Positions 18,396-27,501 of a stretch of DNA of 64,000 nt are shown piece after piece (the first letter of the stretch is position 1; each line of letters starts with the position of its first letter). The DNA lies in NCBI GenBank assembly GCA_020072565.1, contig JAIQGI010000006.1:1-64000 (forward strand), read 5' to 3'. Under the pieces are notes generated by a model that saw only the letters and a program-made list of their open reading frames with translations, did not search any database and had not been told where the DNA came from. The stretch comes from Terriglobia bacterium (GTDB taxonomy: Bacteria > Acidobacteriota > UBA6911). A program made the translations under genes and the position numbers.

Positions 18396-20435
18396 GTGAC
18401 ACTGGCTTCGGGCACGTGTTTAGGTCCTTATGAGATCCTGTCCCCCCTTGCAGCGGGAGGTATGGGAGAGGTCTATCGGGCGCGCGACACGCGGCTGGGA
18501 CGCGAGGTGGCGATCAAAGTGCTGCCTCCGGAGGCGACCTCGGACCAGGAGCGGCGCCACCGGTTTGCGCGCGAGGCGCGGGCGGCCTCGGCGCTTTCCC
18601 ACCCGAATGTGGCTACCATTTACGAATTCGGTGAATCCGAAGGCCGCGCCTTCATCGCGATGGAGCTGATCGAAGGGCAGCCGCTGAGCGCGCACATCGG
18701 GGGCCGCCCGCTCGCCGCGCGTGACATCGTGGATATCGCGCTCCAAACCGCGGGAGCGCTCGAAGAGGCCCACGCGCGCGGGATCACGCACCGCGACATC
18801 AAGCCCGGCAACATCATGATCACGCCGCGCGGGCACGTCAAGGTGCTCGACTTCGGCCTCGCGAGGATGGAAAAGCGGGAGGCGGCGTCCGCCGCCGAAA
18901 CCACACTTGCGACCCGGGAAGGAACGGCGCTGGGGACGGTGCCGTACATGAGTCCGGAGCAGGCGATGGGCCGCGAGGTGGACGGCCGGTCGGATATTTT
19001 CAGCCTGGGTGCGGTGATCTACGAGATGGCGACCGGGAACCGGCCATTCGGCGGGGAGAATGCAGCGGAGATCACGGACCGGATCCTGCACAGCCAGCCG
19101 GCAGCGATCGCACGGTTCAATTACGAGGTGCCGGAAGAGTTCGATCGCATCGTGCGCAAGTGCCTCGAGAAGGATCGGGAGCGGCGTTACCAGTCGGCAC
19201 GCGATCTGCGGGTCGACCTGGGGAACATGAAGCGGGACCTGGAGTACGGCAGCGGCGAAGCGGCGCTGCGCACACCTGCGGAAGCCACGGCGCGCGCTCC
19301 GGCTCAACCCTTCCGGTGGCGGCGCGCAGCGATCGGCGCGTCGCTGCTGCTCCTGTCGGCTGGGACTTACGGAGTGCTGCGCCTCGGCCCCTGGCGGCCC
19401 GTCGATGCGAAATCGCTGTCATCGATCGCGGTGCTTCCTCTGGCAAACATGACGGGCGACTCAACCCAGGAATACTTCGCCGACGGGATGACAGAAGCGT
19501 TGATCACGGAGCTGGCAAGGATCCGCTCGCTCAAAGTCATCGCACGGACCTCGAGCATGCGGTTCAAAAAGAGTGACAAGGCCCTGCCGGAAATCGCCAG
19601 ACAGCTCGGCGTCGAGGGGATTGTCGAGGGGTCGGTGATGCGCGGAGGCGGCCGAGTGCGTGTGACGGCCCATCTCATTCGGGCTTCCACGCAGGAACAC
19701 CTGTGGGGAGATAACTTTGATCGCCAGGAGGAGGATGTCCTCGCCCTTGACAGTGAGATCGCCCAAACCATCGCGGCACAGGTTCATACAGCCCTCGGCC
19801 CCGAGGATGCCGGCCGCCTGCCGCAGCGACGGAAAGTGAAGCCAGAAGCTTATGATCTGGTGCTCCAGGGCTTTTCCCTCATCAAGAGCGGCGGAGACCC
19901 GGATGCCTTCCGTCGTGCCATTGCCTTGTTCGAAAAGGCCGTCACCCTGGATCCCCAGTCCGTAGAGGCCCATGCCGGGCTGGCCAACGCACTCCAAACC
20001 CTCGCGGGGTGGGGGTTCGCCCCTTATTGGGATTACTATCCGAGGATCCAGAAGGAAGTGGAGACGGCCATGGCTCTGGACCCCAACTACTCCTGGGCCC
20101 ATCTGGCCAAGGGCGGCCTGCAGTGGGCGGAGCGCAACCCCCGAGGTGCGCTCGCTTCCCGGCGGCGCGCGGTGGAACTGGATCCCGCCGATTCCACCGC
20201 TCTTGCCGAATACTCAGGCCTTCTTCTGATGTTGGAGCCCGGCGGCGAAGGGGAGGCCCTCATGCGCAAGGCCATCGAAATGGACCCCTTGGCTCAGCCC
20301 CCCCGCTGCAATTACAAGGACTGGCCCGACTTCGATACCATCCGCGAGGATCCCCGGTTCCAGAGAGTCGTCGAGGACCGAAAGCTGCCTGTGGCCAGCT
20401 TCTGTCGAATTCCGCAGAATGAGCCGAAGCGGTGA
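18396..20435 (+). CDS. Ser/Thr protein kinase fused to TolB-like domain and TPRs
   Basis: The protein has 679 residues, starting at GTG 18396. The N-terminal Hanks kinase domain (about 10-275) has GGMGEVYRARD, the ATP Lys in EVAIKVLPP, the catalytic loop HRDIKPGNIM and DFGLARM. One membrane segment follows near 305-325 (AIGASLLLLSAGTYGVLRL). The outer part has a FlgO/TolB-like domain (SIAVLPLANMTGD, YFADGMTEALITELA, GVEGIVEGSVMR) and then TPR-like repeats to about residue 640. Such proteins are a hallmark of Acidobacteria and relatives. Substrates are unknown. The C-terminus is slightly shorter than usual for the TPR region. Confidence 0.9.
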   Translation: MTLASGTCLGPYEILSPLAAGGMGEVYRARDTRLGREVAIKVLPPEATSDQERRHRFAREARAASALSHPNVATIYEFGESEGRAFIAMELIEGQPLSAHIGGRPLAARDIVDIALQTAGALEEAHARGITHRDIKPGNIMITPRGHVKVLDFGLARMEKREAASAAETTLATREGTALGTVPYMSPEQAMGREVDGRSDIFSLGAVIYEMATGNRPFGGENAAEITDRILHSQPAAIARFNYEVPEEFDRIVRKCLEKDRERRYQSARDLRVDLGNMKRDLEYGSGEAALRTPAEATARAPAQPFRWRRAAIGASLLLLSAGTYGVLRLGPWRPVDAKSLSSIAVLPLANMTGDSTQEYFADGMTEALITELARIRSLKVIARTSSMRFKKSDKALPEIARQLGVEGIVEGSVMRGGGRVRVTAHLIRASTQEHLWGDNFDRQEEDVLALDSEIAQTIAAQVHTALGPEDAGRLPQRRKVKPEAYDLVLQGFSLIKSGGDPDAFRRAIALFEKAVTLDPQSVEAHAGLANALQTLAGWGFAPYWDYYPRIQKEVETAMALDPNYSWAHLAKGGLQWAERNPRGALASRRRAVELDPADSTALAEYSGLLLMLEPGGEGEALMRKAIEMDPLAQPPRCNYKDWPDFDTIREDPRFQRVVEDRKLPVASFCRIPQNEPKR

Positions 20436-20612
20436 ATTCAGCCGGCATCGCGACGATGGGTGGCCTCGAAGAATCAATCGGGGCGCGCACGACCGGCTCC
20501 GCTCAATTCGCGCCGCGCAGGGAAACAACACGCGTTGACATTCCTGTTCCCGGTGCTTGTACGCGTCCAGAGATCGACTTTTGCCAATCACTCATGAATA
20601 ACCGGATTGAAC

Positions 20613-20747
20613 CTATTTCTTCCTGGCCGGCATCTTCACGGGAGGCAGCGTTTTGGCTTTCTCCTGCAAGAGCTTCTGGAACGATTCGTTGAGGGAGTCC
20701 ATCCTGGTTTGTCCGCCGGCAGTGTGGTATTCAAAATCTGTGCGCAT
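20613..20747 (-). pseudogene. Possible C-terminal fragment of a lost gene
   Basis: A 44-residue minus-strand frame ends MDSLNESFQKLLQEKAKTLP then VKMPARKK. It looks like the charged tail of a longer protein, but no upstream coding sequence remains. Its 5' end abuts the segment that is duplicated at the right end of the window (around 20753). Confidence 0.3.
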
Positions 20748-20781
20748 CCTCGTCAACCGACGGGAGCGCAGTCACGTACCA

Positions 20782-20787
20782 TATAAT
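20782..20787 (+). promoter_or_regulatory. -10 element of the LolA-like gene
   Basis: A perfect TATAAT lies 30 bases before the start codon, flanked by GTACC and GGTACC sequences that form a short inverted repeat. No clear -35 was found. The degraded copy near 63.95 kb has lost this TATAAT. Confidence 0.4.
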
Positions 20788-20817
20788 CGGTACCCCTTAT
20801 CAGAATCGGGAGGATTC

Positions 20818-21558
20818 ATGTTGATCAGACGCGTTTTCAGCGCTATCGCAGTTGTGGCGCTCATGAGTGTCGCCGCGTTGGCCCAGGATCTCACGCTCGA
20901 CCAGGTCCTCAAAAAAGCTGAGGACGCGATCGGCGGCGCTGAAGCCATCAGCAAAGTCCAGACCCTCAAGATGACTGCAAAGATGACGGTAAGCGGTCAG
21001 GAAATGCTCATGACCGTGTCGACCAAGCGCCCCAGCTGCGTGCGCACAGAAATGACCATCCAGGGGCAAAGTGTCGTCTCGGCGTACGACGGCACCACCG
21101 GTTGGATGATCAACCCGCTTACGGGCTCCTCGGAGCCGCAGAAGATGGACGACAAGACGACCGCCAGTCTCTCCACTTCCGACATGAACAACTCCCTCGG
21201 CTCGCTCAGCGGCCTCAAGGCAGCCGGCCACACCGTCGAACTGCTCGGCAAGGAAGATGTCGATGGCTCGCCTGCCTACAAGGTCAAGGTTACTCTCAAG
21301 AGCGGTCCCATCATGACCTATTTCCTCGATACCGGGACTTTCCTGCCCATCAAGATAGTGAGCAAGATCTCCCAGATGGGACAGGATGTTGAAGTCGAGG
21401 GCTTCCCCAGCAACTATAAGAAAGTCGGCGGCATCATGTTCGCTCACTCCATCGCTCAGAAAGTCGGTGGCCGCTCCTTAGGGCAGATGGACATCGAGAA
21501 GATCGAGATCGACACGCCCATGGACGACAGCATTTTCAAGATGCCGGTCAAAAAGTGA
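20818..21558 (+). CDS. LolA-like outer-membrane lipoprotein-sorting family protein
   Basis: The protein has 246 residues. The start at 20818 follows GGGAGGATTC and opens a signal peptide (VFSAIAVVALMSVAALAQ). The mature part fits the LolA/DUF4292-like fold: DQVLKKAEDAIGGAEAISKVQTLK, VSAYDGTTGWMINPLTG, YFLDTGTFLPIKI. Family members carry or sense lipidated proteins in the periplasm; many acidobacterial copies have unknown partners. A second copy with an internal deletion begins at the right edge of the window. Confidence 0.75.
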   Translation: MLIRRVFSAIAVVALMSVAALAQDLTLDQVLKKAEDAIGGAEAISKVQTLKMTAKMTVSGQEMLMTVSTKRPSCVRTEMTIQGQSVVSAYDGTTGWMINPLTGSSEPQKMDDKTTASLSTSDMNNSLGSLSGLKAAGHTVELLGKEDVDGSPAYKVKVTLKSGPIMTYFLDTGTFLPIKIVSKISQMGQDVEVEGFPSNYKKVGGIMFAHSIAQKVGGRSLGQMDIEKIEIDTPMDDSIFKMPVKK

Positions 21559-21812
21559 GAGGCGGCTTCAAGCCACATATCAAGTACGTCAAAAACAAAG
21601 AGCATGAGGGTAAATACTTCGAATCGCTGGATGCCGTTCGGAGGCACAGACGATAGCGGCGCTGATCGGGTTGTGCGACTCCGACCTTGAGGTAATATCC
21701 GCATCACCTATGAATTCCGGGGGCGGGATCGGGGCCGGCGGGCGGCTTCTGCAGTCGCCTCCAGGTTGGCGCGCGGAGTCGTGAGCGGAATGGAGCAGCC
21801 GGGGGCGATCAA

Positions 21813-23294
21813 CTAGGCCGGCAGGCCCAGTTTCCTGCGGAGCTCGGCCACATCGGGGCGCAGCTCGGGCTGGATGATGGATGCGTTCCTGTATTCAAAC
21901 TCCATCAGCAGCGCTTCCAGCCTTTCCCGGCCTTGCGGTGTGCGCGTGGCCTCCCGCGGCGATTGGCCCCTGAGTGCGGGGATGGGGATGTCGAGCCATG
22001 CATCCCAGTGAGCCTTCATCTTCTCTCCCAGTAGAGCGCGAACTTCCGGCGGCATGGGCTCGCCCTCATCCTGCCGCGGCCGGCCTCTCTTCACAGTTCT
22101 GCCATGGGCCTCTTGGGCGTGAAGCAGGGCATCTGCGCTTTGGCGCTCCTCGCTCACAAACTTGCATTGGCCGCCCAGGCGATTCTGAATCTCCTGCCGG
22201 ATTGTTTTCGCCCGTTTCTCGGAGTTGACCTCGATCTCCAGGACACCGCGCCGGATACCGATCGTTCCCAGCGAGGTATTGTCCCATTCGGGATGCATGC
22301 GATTTCCTCTCTTCTGCCAGGTGATGGAGGCCTGGACGAGACGCCTCGAGCCGTCGAAATCGGCGCCATCAAGGATTCCCTGCTGACATTCCGGAAGGGC
22401 CAGCGACTTCAGTTTCTCCACCGCCTCTTCGGGAGGGCACAGCAGCTCATACTTGAGCCGCATGATCACGAGCGGATCGCCGTCGGTGTTCTGGAGAACC
22501 GGAGGCGGAGGGTTCAAAACCCGATCGGCAACCTCGAAGTAGAAGGAGCGCAGGGAATCGTCCTCGGACCGGAGGTGTGCCGGATCGAGCCCTCCCTTTT
22601 TGCCGGCGATCTTCTTCAAATCCTCCCGGAAATCAAGGAGCCAGCCTTGAGCCTCGGGCGGCAACGGAACGGGTCCCACGCCCAGGAGGATCGACTGGCC
22701 CGCGAGCGACACGCTGCGCGCGTAGATGACGTTGCCGCGTTTGAGGGTTTCCGTCGCCTGCCGTTCCTTGACGGTGACCTCGCGCTCGAGCAGGAGGTCG
22801 CGCAGCGTGAGGCTGCGGCGCGGCTCGACGGCGATAACGACGAAAAACGTGAAGGGTTCGCCGCAGGCTGCGCGGATGAACGACTTTTGATAGTCGTCGA
22901 GCTGCGATCCGTGCTCTGAGAGGAAGGCCAGCGCCGGCGATTCCGCCTCCGGCGGGCGCGAATCGAGCCGTCGCCTGGGAGGCGCAGGACGCCAATTGAA
23001 CACGAGCCACGGGATGAAGATCGAATCGACCAGTTGCTTTTCCGGGATCGTGCTGCCGGCAGTGAATTGGTCCAGGGCGCGATCCATGGCGTCCTCGCCA
23101 AATCGGGATTTGAGAAACCGCGCGACCGCCTCTACAATCTCGCCCTCGGTCTTGCGCATCAGCAGCCATTCGGGATCCGAAAAGAGCCGGGCGCGGCCGC
23201 CGGCGGCCTCCGCATCCCGGCGATAACAGCAGTTCTTATATTTGCGCCCGCTCCCACAGGGGCAGGGTTGACTTCTCCCGACTTGATTTGTCAT
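21813..23294 (-). CDS. SEC-C metal-binding domain protein
   Basis: The protein has 493 residues. The N-terminus carries a SEC-C zinc motif, CPCGSGRKYKNCC, at about residues 11-23. The long middle has no recognised domain. Near the C-terminus, WLDIPIPALRGQSPREATRTPQGRERLEALL resembles the toxin-binding/DUF2384-like segment often seen in SEC-C proteins. The motif alone does not give an activity; SEC-C domains sit in SecA and in many uncharacterised proteins. The gene stands alone, directly before the toxin-antitoxin belt. Confidence 0.75.
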   Translation of the reverse strand: MTNQVGRSQPCPCGSGRKYKNCCYRRDAEAAGGRARLFSDPEWLLMRKTEGEIVEAVARFLKSRFGEDAMDRALDQFTAGSTIPEKQLVDSIFIPWLVFNWRPAPPRRRLDSRPPEAESPALAFLSEHGSQLDDYQKSFIRAACGEPFTFFVVIAVEPRRSLTLRDLLLEREVTVKERQATETLKRGNVIYARSVSLAGQSILLGVGPVPLPPEAQGWLLDFREDLKKIAGKKGGLDPAHLRSEDDSLRSFYFEVADRVLNPPPPVLQNTDGDPLVIMRLKYELLCPPEEAVEKLKSLALPECQQGILDGADFDGSRRLVQASITWQKRGNRMHPEWDNTSLGTIGIRRGVLEIEVNSEKRAKTIRQEIQNRLGGQCKFVSEERQSADALLHAQEAHGRTVKRGRPRQDEGEPMPPEVRALLGEKMKAHWDAWLDIPIPALRGQSPREATRTPQGRERLEALLMEFEYRNASIIQPELRPDVAELRRKLGLPA

Positions 23295-23532
23295 GCCTTC
23301 CTTATAACATGGGGCCCGCGGGGAGCAAACCGATCAAATTCCTTCCATGACCACCGCGCCCGCCCACAACGCCGGCGGCACACCTCCGGCGCTTCCTCGA
23401 CGAGCCGGTCACGTGCCGGTGCCAGGTCTGGAAAGTCTGCTATTTGGCAAAAAGGCGAGCGCCCATCGCGAGCAGAAGAGTCCATTTTCCAGGCCTGACA
23501 CCTCCACTTGGAGGGAATGCCGGACCCCGGTA

Positions 23533-23561
23533 TGGACTAGCATCACAAGTAATGCTATATT
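23533..23561 (+). promoter_or_regulatory. Promoter with operator of the AbrB-PIN module
   Basis: TGGACT and TATATT are spaced 17 bases apart and enclose an inverted repeat, TAGCAT at 23538 and ATGCTA at 23552. This arrangement fits autoregulation by the antitoxin encoded 34 bases downstream. Confidence 0.5.
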
Positions 23562-23594
23562 GTCATTGGTAGTACCGGTAACCAGGGAGTAAGA

Positions 23595-23846
23595 ATGCTC
23601 GAATCGACAGTAACGCGAAAAGGTCAGATCACAATTCCGAAGGCGATCAGAGACCGTCTTGGAGTGAAGGAAGGAGAGAGGGTGGTTTTCGTCCTTCGGG
23701 GCGAGGAAGTAGTGCTCAAGGTAATTCGAGGCAGCATCCTGGATCTCAGAGGTTCGGTCAAGCCCCGGGCGCATCCGGAAGATTACGAAGCCATCCGCAA
23801 ATCGGTCAGGCGCGAGGTATCAAAGAGGATCGCCGGAAATGGCTAG
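23595..23846 (+). CDS. AbrB/MazE-type antitoxin
   Basis: The protein has 83 residues. The N-terminal swapped-hairpin DNA-binding domain is plain: TVTRKGQITIPKAIRDRLGVKEGERVVFVL. The basic C-terminal tail should bind the toxin. The gene overlaps the next one by 8 bases, and an inverted repeat sits in its promoter. Pairing with a PIN gene makes it a VapB. Confidence 0.88.
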   Translation: MLESTVTRKGQITIPKAIRDRLGVKEGERVVFVLRGEEVVLKVIRGSILDLRGSVKPRAHPEDYEAIRKSVRREVSKRIAGNG

Positions 23847-24249
23847 CGTTTTCGTCGATACCAATGTCTTCCTGAGATATCTGACGAATGACGACTCCGG
23901 CAGGGCCGCGCGGGCCGGCAGGTTGTTCCACGATGCCGTCAGCGGCCGCGTCACCCTGAGAACCAGTGCGCTCGTGATTGCCGAAATGGTTTGGACCCTT
24001 GAATCATTCTACGGCCTGCCTAAATCGCAAATTGCGGAAACCGTTGAGAAGATTTTGAACACTCCCAACCTCGAATGCGACGACAGCGCGCGCATTCTCC
24101 AGGCGCTCGATGCGTATGTTCACGAAAACATCGATTACATCGATGCCTACCATGTTTTTTACATGAGGGACCTGGGGCTGGCGCGGATTGCCACCTATGA
24201 TCGAAAACACTTCGGGCGCTTCCCCTGGATCGAAATCGCTGATCTCTAG
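23839..24249 (+). CDS. PIN-domain ribonuclease toxin (VapC-type)
   Basis: The protein has 136 residues. PIN signatures are present: VFVDTNVFLRYL with the first acidic residue, an E in ALVIAEMVWTLE, and DAYHVFYMRDLGLARIATYDRKHF with the last Asp residues. VapC toxins cleave tRNA or rRNA. The start overlaps the antitoxin gene, so the two are translationally coupled. Confidence 0.9.
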   Translation: MASVFVDTNVFLRYLTNDDSGRAARAGRLFHDAVSGRVTLRTSALVIAEMVWTLESFYGLPKSQIAETVEKILNTPNLECDDSARILQALDAYVHENIDYIDAYHVFYMRDLGLARIATYDRKHFGRFPWIEIADL

Positions 24250-24291
24250 TTCCTTGACAGGCCCCAAACCCAGCGCCGCCTCTCAAGTTCC

Positions 24292-24320
24292 TTGAAAGTG
24301 CTTATAAACGTTTATATAAT
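24292..24320 (+). promoter_or_regulatory. Near-consensus promoter of the first RHH-MazF module
   Basis: TTGAAA (24292-24297), a 17-base spacer and TATAAT (24315-24320). Transcription would begin about 7 bases downstream, at or next to the ATG at 24328, which suggests a leaderless mRNA. Confidence 0.6.
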
Positions 24321-24327
24321 GCAGCAT

Positions 24328-24567
24328 ATGAAACAGGTGCTGATCGAGATCGAAGATGACGTTGCGGCGAAGCTCGAGCAGGTCGCGCCGGGACGAGCGC
24401 GCCGGCGTTCGGAATTCATTCGGATGGCGATCCGCCGGGCGCTCTGGGAGCTTGAGGAACAGGCGACCGCGGAAGCATACCGCAGGCATCCCGATTCGGC
24501 AGCCGACGCGCGTCTCGACGCGATTGTCTGGGAGCCGCGGCCGGCTCGCAGGAGAACGCGGAGATGA
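24328..24567 (+). CDS. Ribbon-helix-helix antitoxin
   Basis: The protein has 79 residues. The strand-helix-helix pattern is KQVLIEIEDDVAAKLEQ followed by RRRSEFIRMAIRRALWELEE. The start at 24328 was chosen because an earlier in-frame ATG (24319) lies inside the -10 box. The Arg-rich C-terminus should bind the toxin. It overlaps the MazF-like gene by 4 bases (ATGA). Confidence 0.82.
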   Translation: MKQVLIEIEDDVAAKLEQVAPGRARRRSEFIRMAIRRALWELEEQATAEAYRRHPDSAADARLDAIVWEPRPARRRTRR

Positions 24568-24893
24568 GACAGTATGAAATCCGCTGGGCCAACCTGCCGG
24601 AGCCAATAGGGCGCCGGCCCGTGTTCCTGCTTAGCCGCAATCCCGCCTACGCCTACCTGAACAAGATCATCGTTGCCGAGGTGGCATCGACCGTCCGCGG
24701 CATTCCGGAAGAGGTCGCTCTGGGGAAGAGTGAAGGGCTGCCGCGACCGTCGGTAGTGAACCTGGATAATGTGCACGTCGTTTCCAAAGCTCTTCTGACC
24801 GGCCGTATCGGCGCCCTGCCGAGGAACCGGGAGCGCGAAGTGAAACGCGCCCTGGGCTATGCTCTTGACTGGCCCGAACTCAAAGTGCTCTGA
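24564..24893 (+). CDS. MazF/PemK-type toxin
   Basis: The protein has 109 residues. The MazF-like core is seen in YEIRWANLPEPIGRRPVFLLSR, IIVAEVASTVRGIPEEV and GLPRPSVVNLDNVHVVSK. MazF proteins are sequence-specific mRNA interferases. The loop that often reads RPALVVS is here RPVFLLS. It is translationally coupled to the RHH antitoxin upstream. Confidence 0.85.
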   Translation: MRQYEIRWANLPEPIGRRPVFLLSRNPAYAYLNKIIVAEVASTVRGIPEEVALGKSEGLPRPSVVNLDNVHVVSKALLTGRIGALPRNREREVKRALGYALDWPELKVL

Positions 24894-25251
24894 TTCAGCC
24901 TCTTGTTCAACTTGAACTGGTGACCCTAGTGCGCGAGCTCATCGCCAAGCGCCGGGCTGGATGATCAGCCGGGCCACGGGTTGCCGCAAAATAACCGTGC
25001 AGTGCCGGCGGGAGAATCCGAACGGATCCGTTTCGCCAAGGGCTTCCGGACGAGTAGACCGTCTCCGCAGGACGGAGAAAATCAGGCTGGACGGATTTTA
25101 GGGGGGTCATTTATTTCGAGAGTCCGCTTCCCGTCGTTTTCTGCTTCTGCCTGCGTTTTGCCGAAACCGCCTGCAATGCAAGCGCCCAATTCAGTTTTGG
25201 ATCGTCGCCAGGAGATTCAGGAGTCTCCGCAGGGCCGACACCAATTTCCCG
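24894..25251. other. Intergenic region
   Basis: No gene is supported. Short frames lack family resemblance. This spacer separates two independent RHH-MazF modules. Confidence 0.4.
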
Positions 25252-25286
25252 TTGACAAGTAAGCACAGTTATCTTATATGTTGTCA
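25252..25286 (+). promoter_or_regulatory. Promoter and operator of the second RHH-MazF module
   Basis: Consensus TTGACA (25252-25257) and a -10 at about 25274-25280 (TTATATG) are 16-17 bases apart. TGACAA (25253) and TTGTCA (25281) form an inverted repeat flanking the -10, a plausible antitoxin-binding site. Confidence 0.55.
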
Positions 25287-25303
25287 TACTGAATGGGGGG
25301 CGA

Positions 25304-25534
25304 ATGAGTAAGGAGAAGATCACGGTGACCATTGAGGAAGAGCTTGTCCGAGAACTCGATCGGGAGGCCAAGAGCATTCATGGAAGCAGGAGTAATCTGG
25401 TAGAGAACGCCATTCGGACCTGGAAAAGGATCAGGCTCGAGCAGGAGCTCAAAGAAGGTTACAGAAACATGGCCGACGAGGACCTGAAGGTCGCAGAGGA
25501 GAATCTGACCTCCGGCTATGAGGTCATCAAATGA
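25304..25534 (+). CDS. Ribbon-helix-helix antitoxin (MazE-like)
   Basis: The protein has 76 residues. KITVTIEEELVRELDREAK and RSNLVENAIRTWKRIRLEQ give the RHH fold, and the acidic tail (MADEDLKVAEENLTSGYEVI) is of the kind that wraps around MazF. It ends in an ATGA overlap with the toxin gene and has its own promoter and operator. Confidence 0.88.
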   Translation: MSKEKITVTIEEELVRELDREAKSIHGSRSNLVENAIRTWKRIRLEQELKEGYRNMADEDLKVAEENLTSGYEVIK

Positions 25535-25881
25535 CCGGCCCCGCCTGCAGCCGCGGAGATATCTGGATGGTGGATTTGAATCCTGGCCGCGGCAGTGAAC
25601 AGACAGGAATGCGTCCAGCTCTCATCGTCCAGAATGATGTCGGCAACCAATATGCCTCGACCACCATTGTGGCGGCAATCACGACCACAATCAGGAAATA
25701 TCCAGTGACCGTCGTCTTGGATCGGAACGAAGGAGGACTCAAGCAACCGTCGATGGTGAATCTGGCTCAGATTCTCACTCTGGACAAGACCCGTCTGAAA
25801 AAGAAACTGGGAGTTCTCTCCCAAGCCCGCATTGCTGAAGTCAATTCCGCCCTCCACATCAGCCTGGGCTTGAGCGCGTGA
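25531..25881 (+). CDS. MazF-type mRNA interferase toxin
   Basis: The protein has 116 residues. Classical MazF sequence: SRGDIWMVDLNPGRGSEQTGMRPALIVQND, ASTTIVAAITT, and KQPSMVNLAQILTLDKTRL. The catalytic Arg in MRPALIVQ and Thr in VAAITT are in place, so it is probably active as an mRNA endonuclease. It is coupled to the RHH antitoxin. Confidence 0.92.
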   Translation: MTGPACSRGDIWMVDLNPGRGSEQTGMRPALIVQNDVGNQYASTTIVAAITTTIRKYPVTVVLDRNEGGLKQPSMVNLAQILTLDKTRLKKKLGVLSQARIAEVNSALHISLGLSA

Positions 25882-25901
25882 GATTGTGACATGGAATTTC
25901 G

Positions 25902-26352
25902 GGGACACCCGCGAATGGCGCTTAATTAAGGAAACAGGGTGCGACCCTGGCGGGCTCAGCCATTCCAGCGAACCATTGGTGGCCGCAAGCTCCGAAGCCG
26001 TTGGTGGCCACAAGCTCCGAAGCCGTTGGTGGCCGCAAGCCCTGAAAGGGCGGCCGTAGTTTTCAGCCCAGGGCGCAAGCCCTGAAAGGGCGGCCGTAGT
26101 TTTCAGCCCAGGGCGCAAGCCCTGGGATAAGACGCAAATGATGGATGAGCCCTGTAGGGGCGATGCAGAAACGCCTGCAATGCCCCGATTACAAGGACCT
26201 TGCATCGCCCTTACAGGGCTCTGTTTGTTAATGGCCCTCCATTCCCAGGGCTCACGCCCTGGGCTGCGGACGCCCATTTTGGGGCTTAAGCCCTTGCTCC
26301 TGGTACGCTCAAGACGATTCAAATCACCCTTATTTAAGCGCCATTCGGGACA
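25902..26352. repeat. MITE-like block of tandem repeats with inverted ends
   Basis: The ends carry an inverted repeat: CGAATGGCGCTTAA around 25912 faces TTAAGCGCCATTCG around 26334. Inside are a 25-bp unit starting GGTGGCCGCAAGCTCCGAAG (25979, 26004, partial at 26029) and a 40-bp unit starting GCAAGCCCTGAAAGGGCGGC (26035, 26075, partial at 26115). Several GGGCTTGCGCC / CCCTGGGC inverted segments follow, up to about 26290. No transposase is encoded. Similar 'gcaagccctg' repeats are common in Acidobacteria-like and Planctomycete-like genomes. Confidence 0.6.
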
Positions 26353-26490
26353 CCCGCTCAATGGGTGTCCTCGAAACTGACCCAAGTCCATTGATATCTA
26401 ATTCCCCTTGCGCTATCCTGAGTCCGCTTCATTTCCTCACTCGTAATCCCCCAACGAGCGGCGTCGGTCTGCATCCGGAGGCGGTGGGCC

Positions 26491-27501
26491 ATGGCGCGCA
26501 ACGACCAGGTGAAACGCCAGTGGTTTCTGATCGCGAGGCTCGCAGGCTCGCGCGGCGTGTCGCTGGAGGAGCTTGTCGCTTCGCTGCCCCCGGACCACAA
26601 ATGCAATGCCCGCACGGTGCGCCGCGATCTGGAGGCGATCGAGGCTTATTTCCCGCTCTACCCGGAGCGCATCGACGGTCGTACTCGCTGGCGATTCGTG
26701 GAAGGTTTCAAGGCGCCCGCGCTCGCGTTTTCCCCGACGGAGTTGATGTCGCTGGTTTTCAGCCGGGACCTGATGAAGCCGCTGGCCGGCACGCACGTGA
26801 AGGAATCGCTGGACGCCGCATTGAACAAGGTCACGGCGGCGCTGCCGCAGGAGGCGCTGGACTATGTCCGCCGGATGCGGGGCTGGCTGTCGGTGGGGAC
26901 AGGCCCACACAAGTCCTACAAGGAGCACCGGCAGACTATCGAGCAGCTCTCACGCGCGATCGAGTCGAAGCGCACGGTGCACATGCGCTACTTCTCGGCG
27001 TCGCGAAACGCAACCAGCCGCCGCGAGGTCGACCCCTACCGCCTGTGGTATACCGCCGGCGCGCTCTATTTGATCGGCCACTGCCACACGCGCCGCGAGG
27101 TGCGCATGTTTGCGGTGGATCGGGTGCGCGCCCTGGCGATCACGAACCGCCCCTGCCAGCTCCCCCTCGGATTCGACCTGGAGGCGTATGTGCAGGACGC
27201 GCTGGTGGTGATGCGCGGCCGCCCGGTGGACGTGGAACTCCTCTTCGACCGCAAGACCGCCGCCTGGGTCAAAGACCGCGAATGGCACCCCAGCCAGCGC
27301 CTCGAGCCGATCAAGGGCGGCGCCCTGCGCATGCGCTTGCGCGTCGCCGACACCCCGGAGCTGGTCGGCTGGATCCTGAGCTTCGGCGCCGGCGTGCGCG
27401 TCGTGTCGCCGTCGGGCCTCCGCACCCGCGTGCGCGCCGAAGCGAAAAAAATCGCCGCACCTGCAGAAGATTTGACCTCGGATGTCACGCCCGGCAGGTA
27501 G
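26491..27501 (+). CDS. WYL-domain transcriptional regulator
   Basis: The protein has 336 residues. An N-terminal winged helix (QWFLIARLAGSRGVSLEELV, CNARTVRRDLEAIE) is followed by a WYL domain whose core reads REVDPYRLWYTAGALYLIGHC, then a WCX tail. WYL proteins bind ligands or nucleic acids and often regulate CRISPR and other defence loci. It lies between the toxin belt and the first CRISPR-linked CARF gene, which fits such a role, but no target site is visible. Confidence 0.85.
   Translation: MARNDQVKRQWFLIARLAGSRGVSLEELVASLPPDHKCNARTVRRDLEAIEAYFPLYPERIDGRTRWRFVEGFKAPALAFSPTELMSLVFSRDLMKPLAGTHVKESLDAALNKVTAALPQEALDYVRRMRGWLSVGTGPHKSYKEHRQTIEQLSRAIESKRTVHMRYFSASRNATSRREVDPYRLWYTAGALYLIGHCHTRREVRMFAVDRVRALAITNRPCQLPLGFDLEAYVQDALVVMRGRPVDVELLFDRKTAAWVKDREWHPSQRLEPIKGGALRMRLRVADTPELVGWILSFGAGVRVVSPSGLRTRVRAEAKKIAAPAEDLTSDVTPGR

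Noticed and set aside
18420-19307. Long minus-strand frame opposite the Ser/Thr kinase
   Set aside because: The Arg/His-rich composition is typical of antisense; the kinase motifs are on the plus strand.
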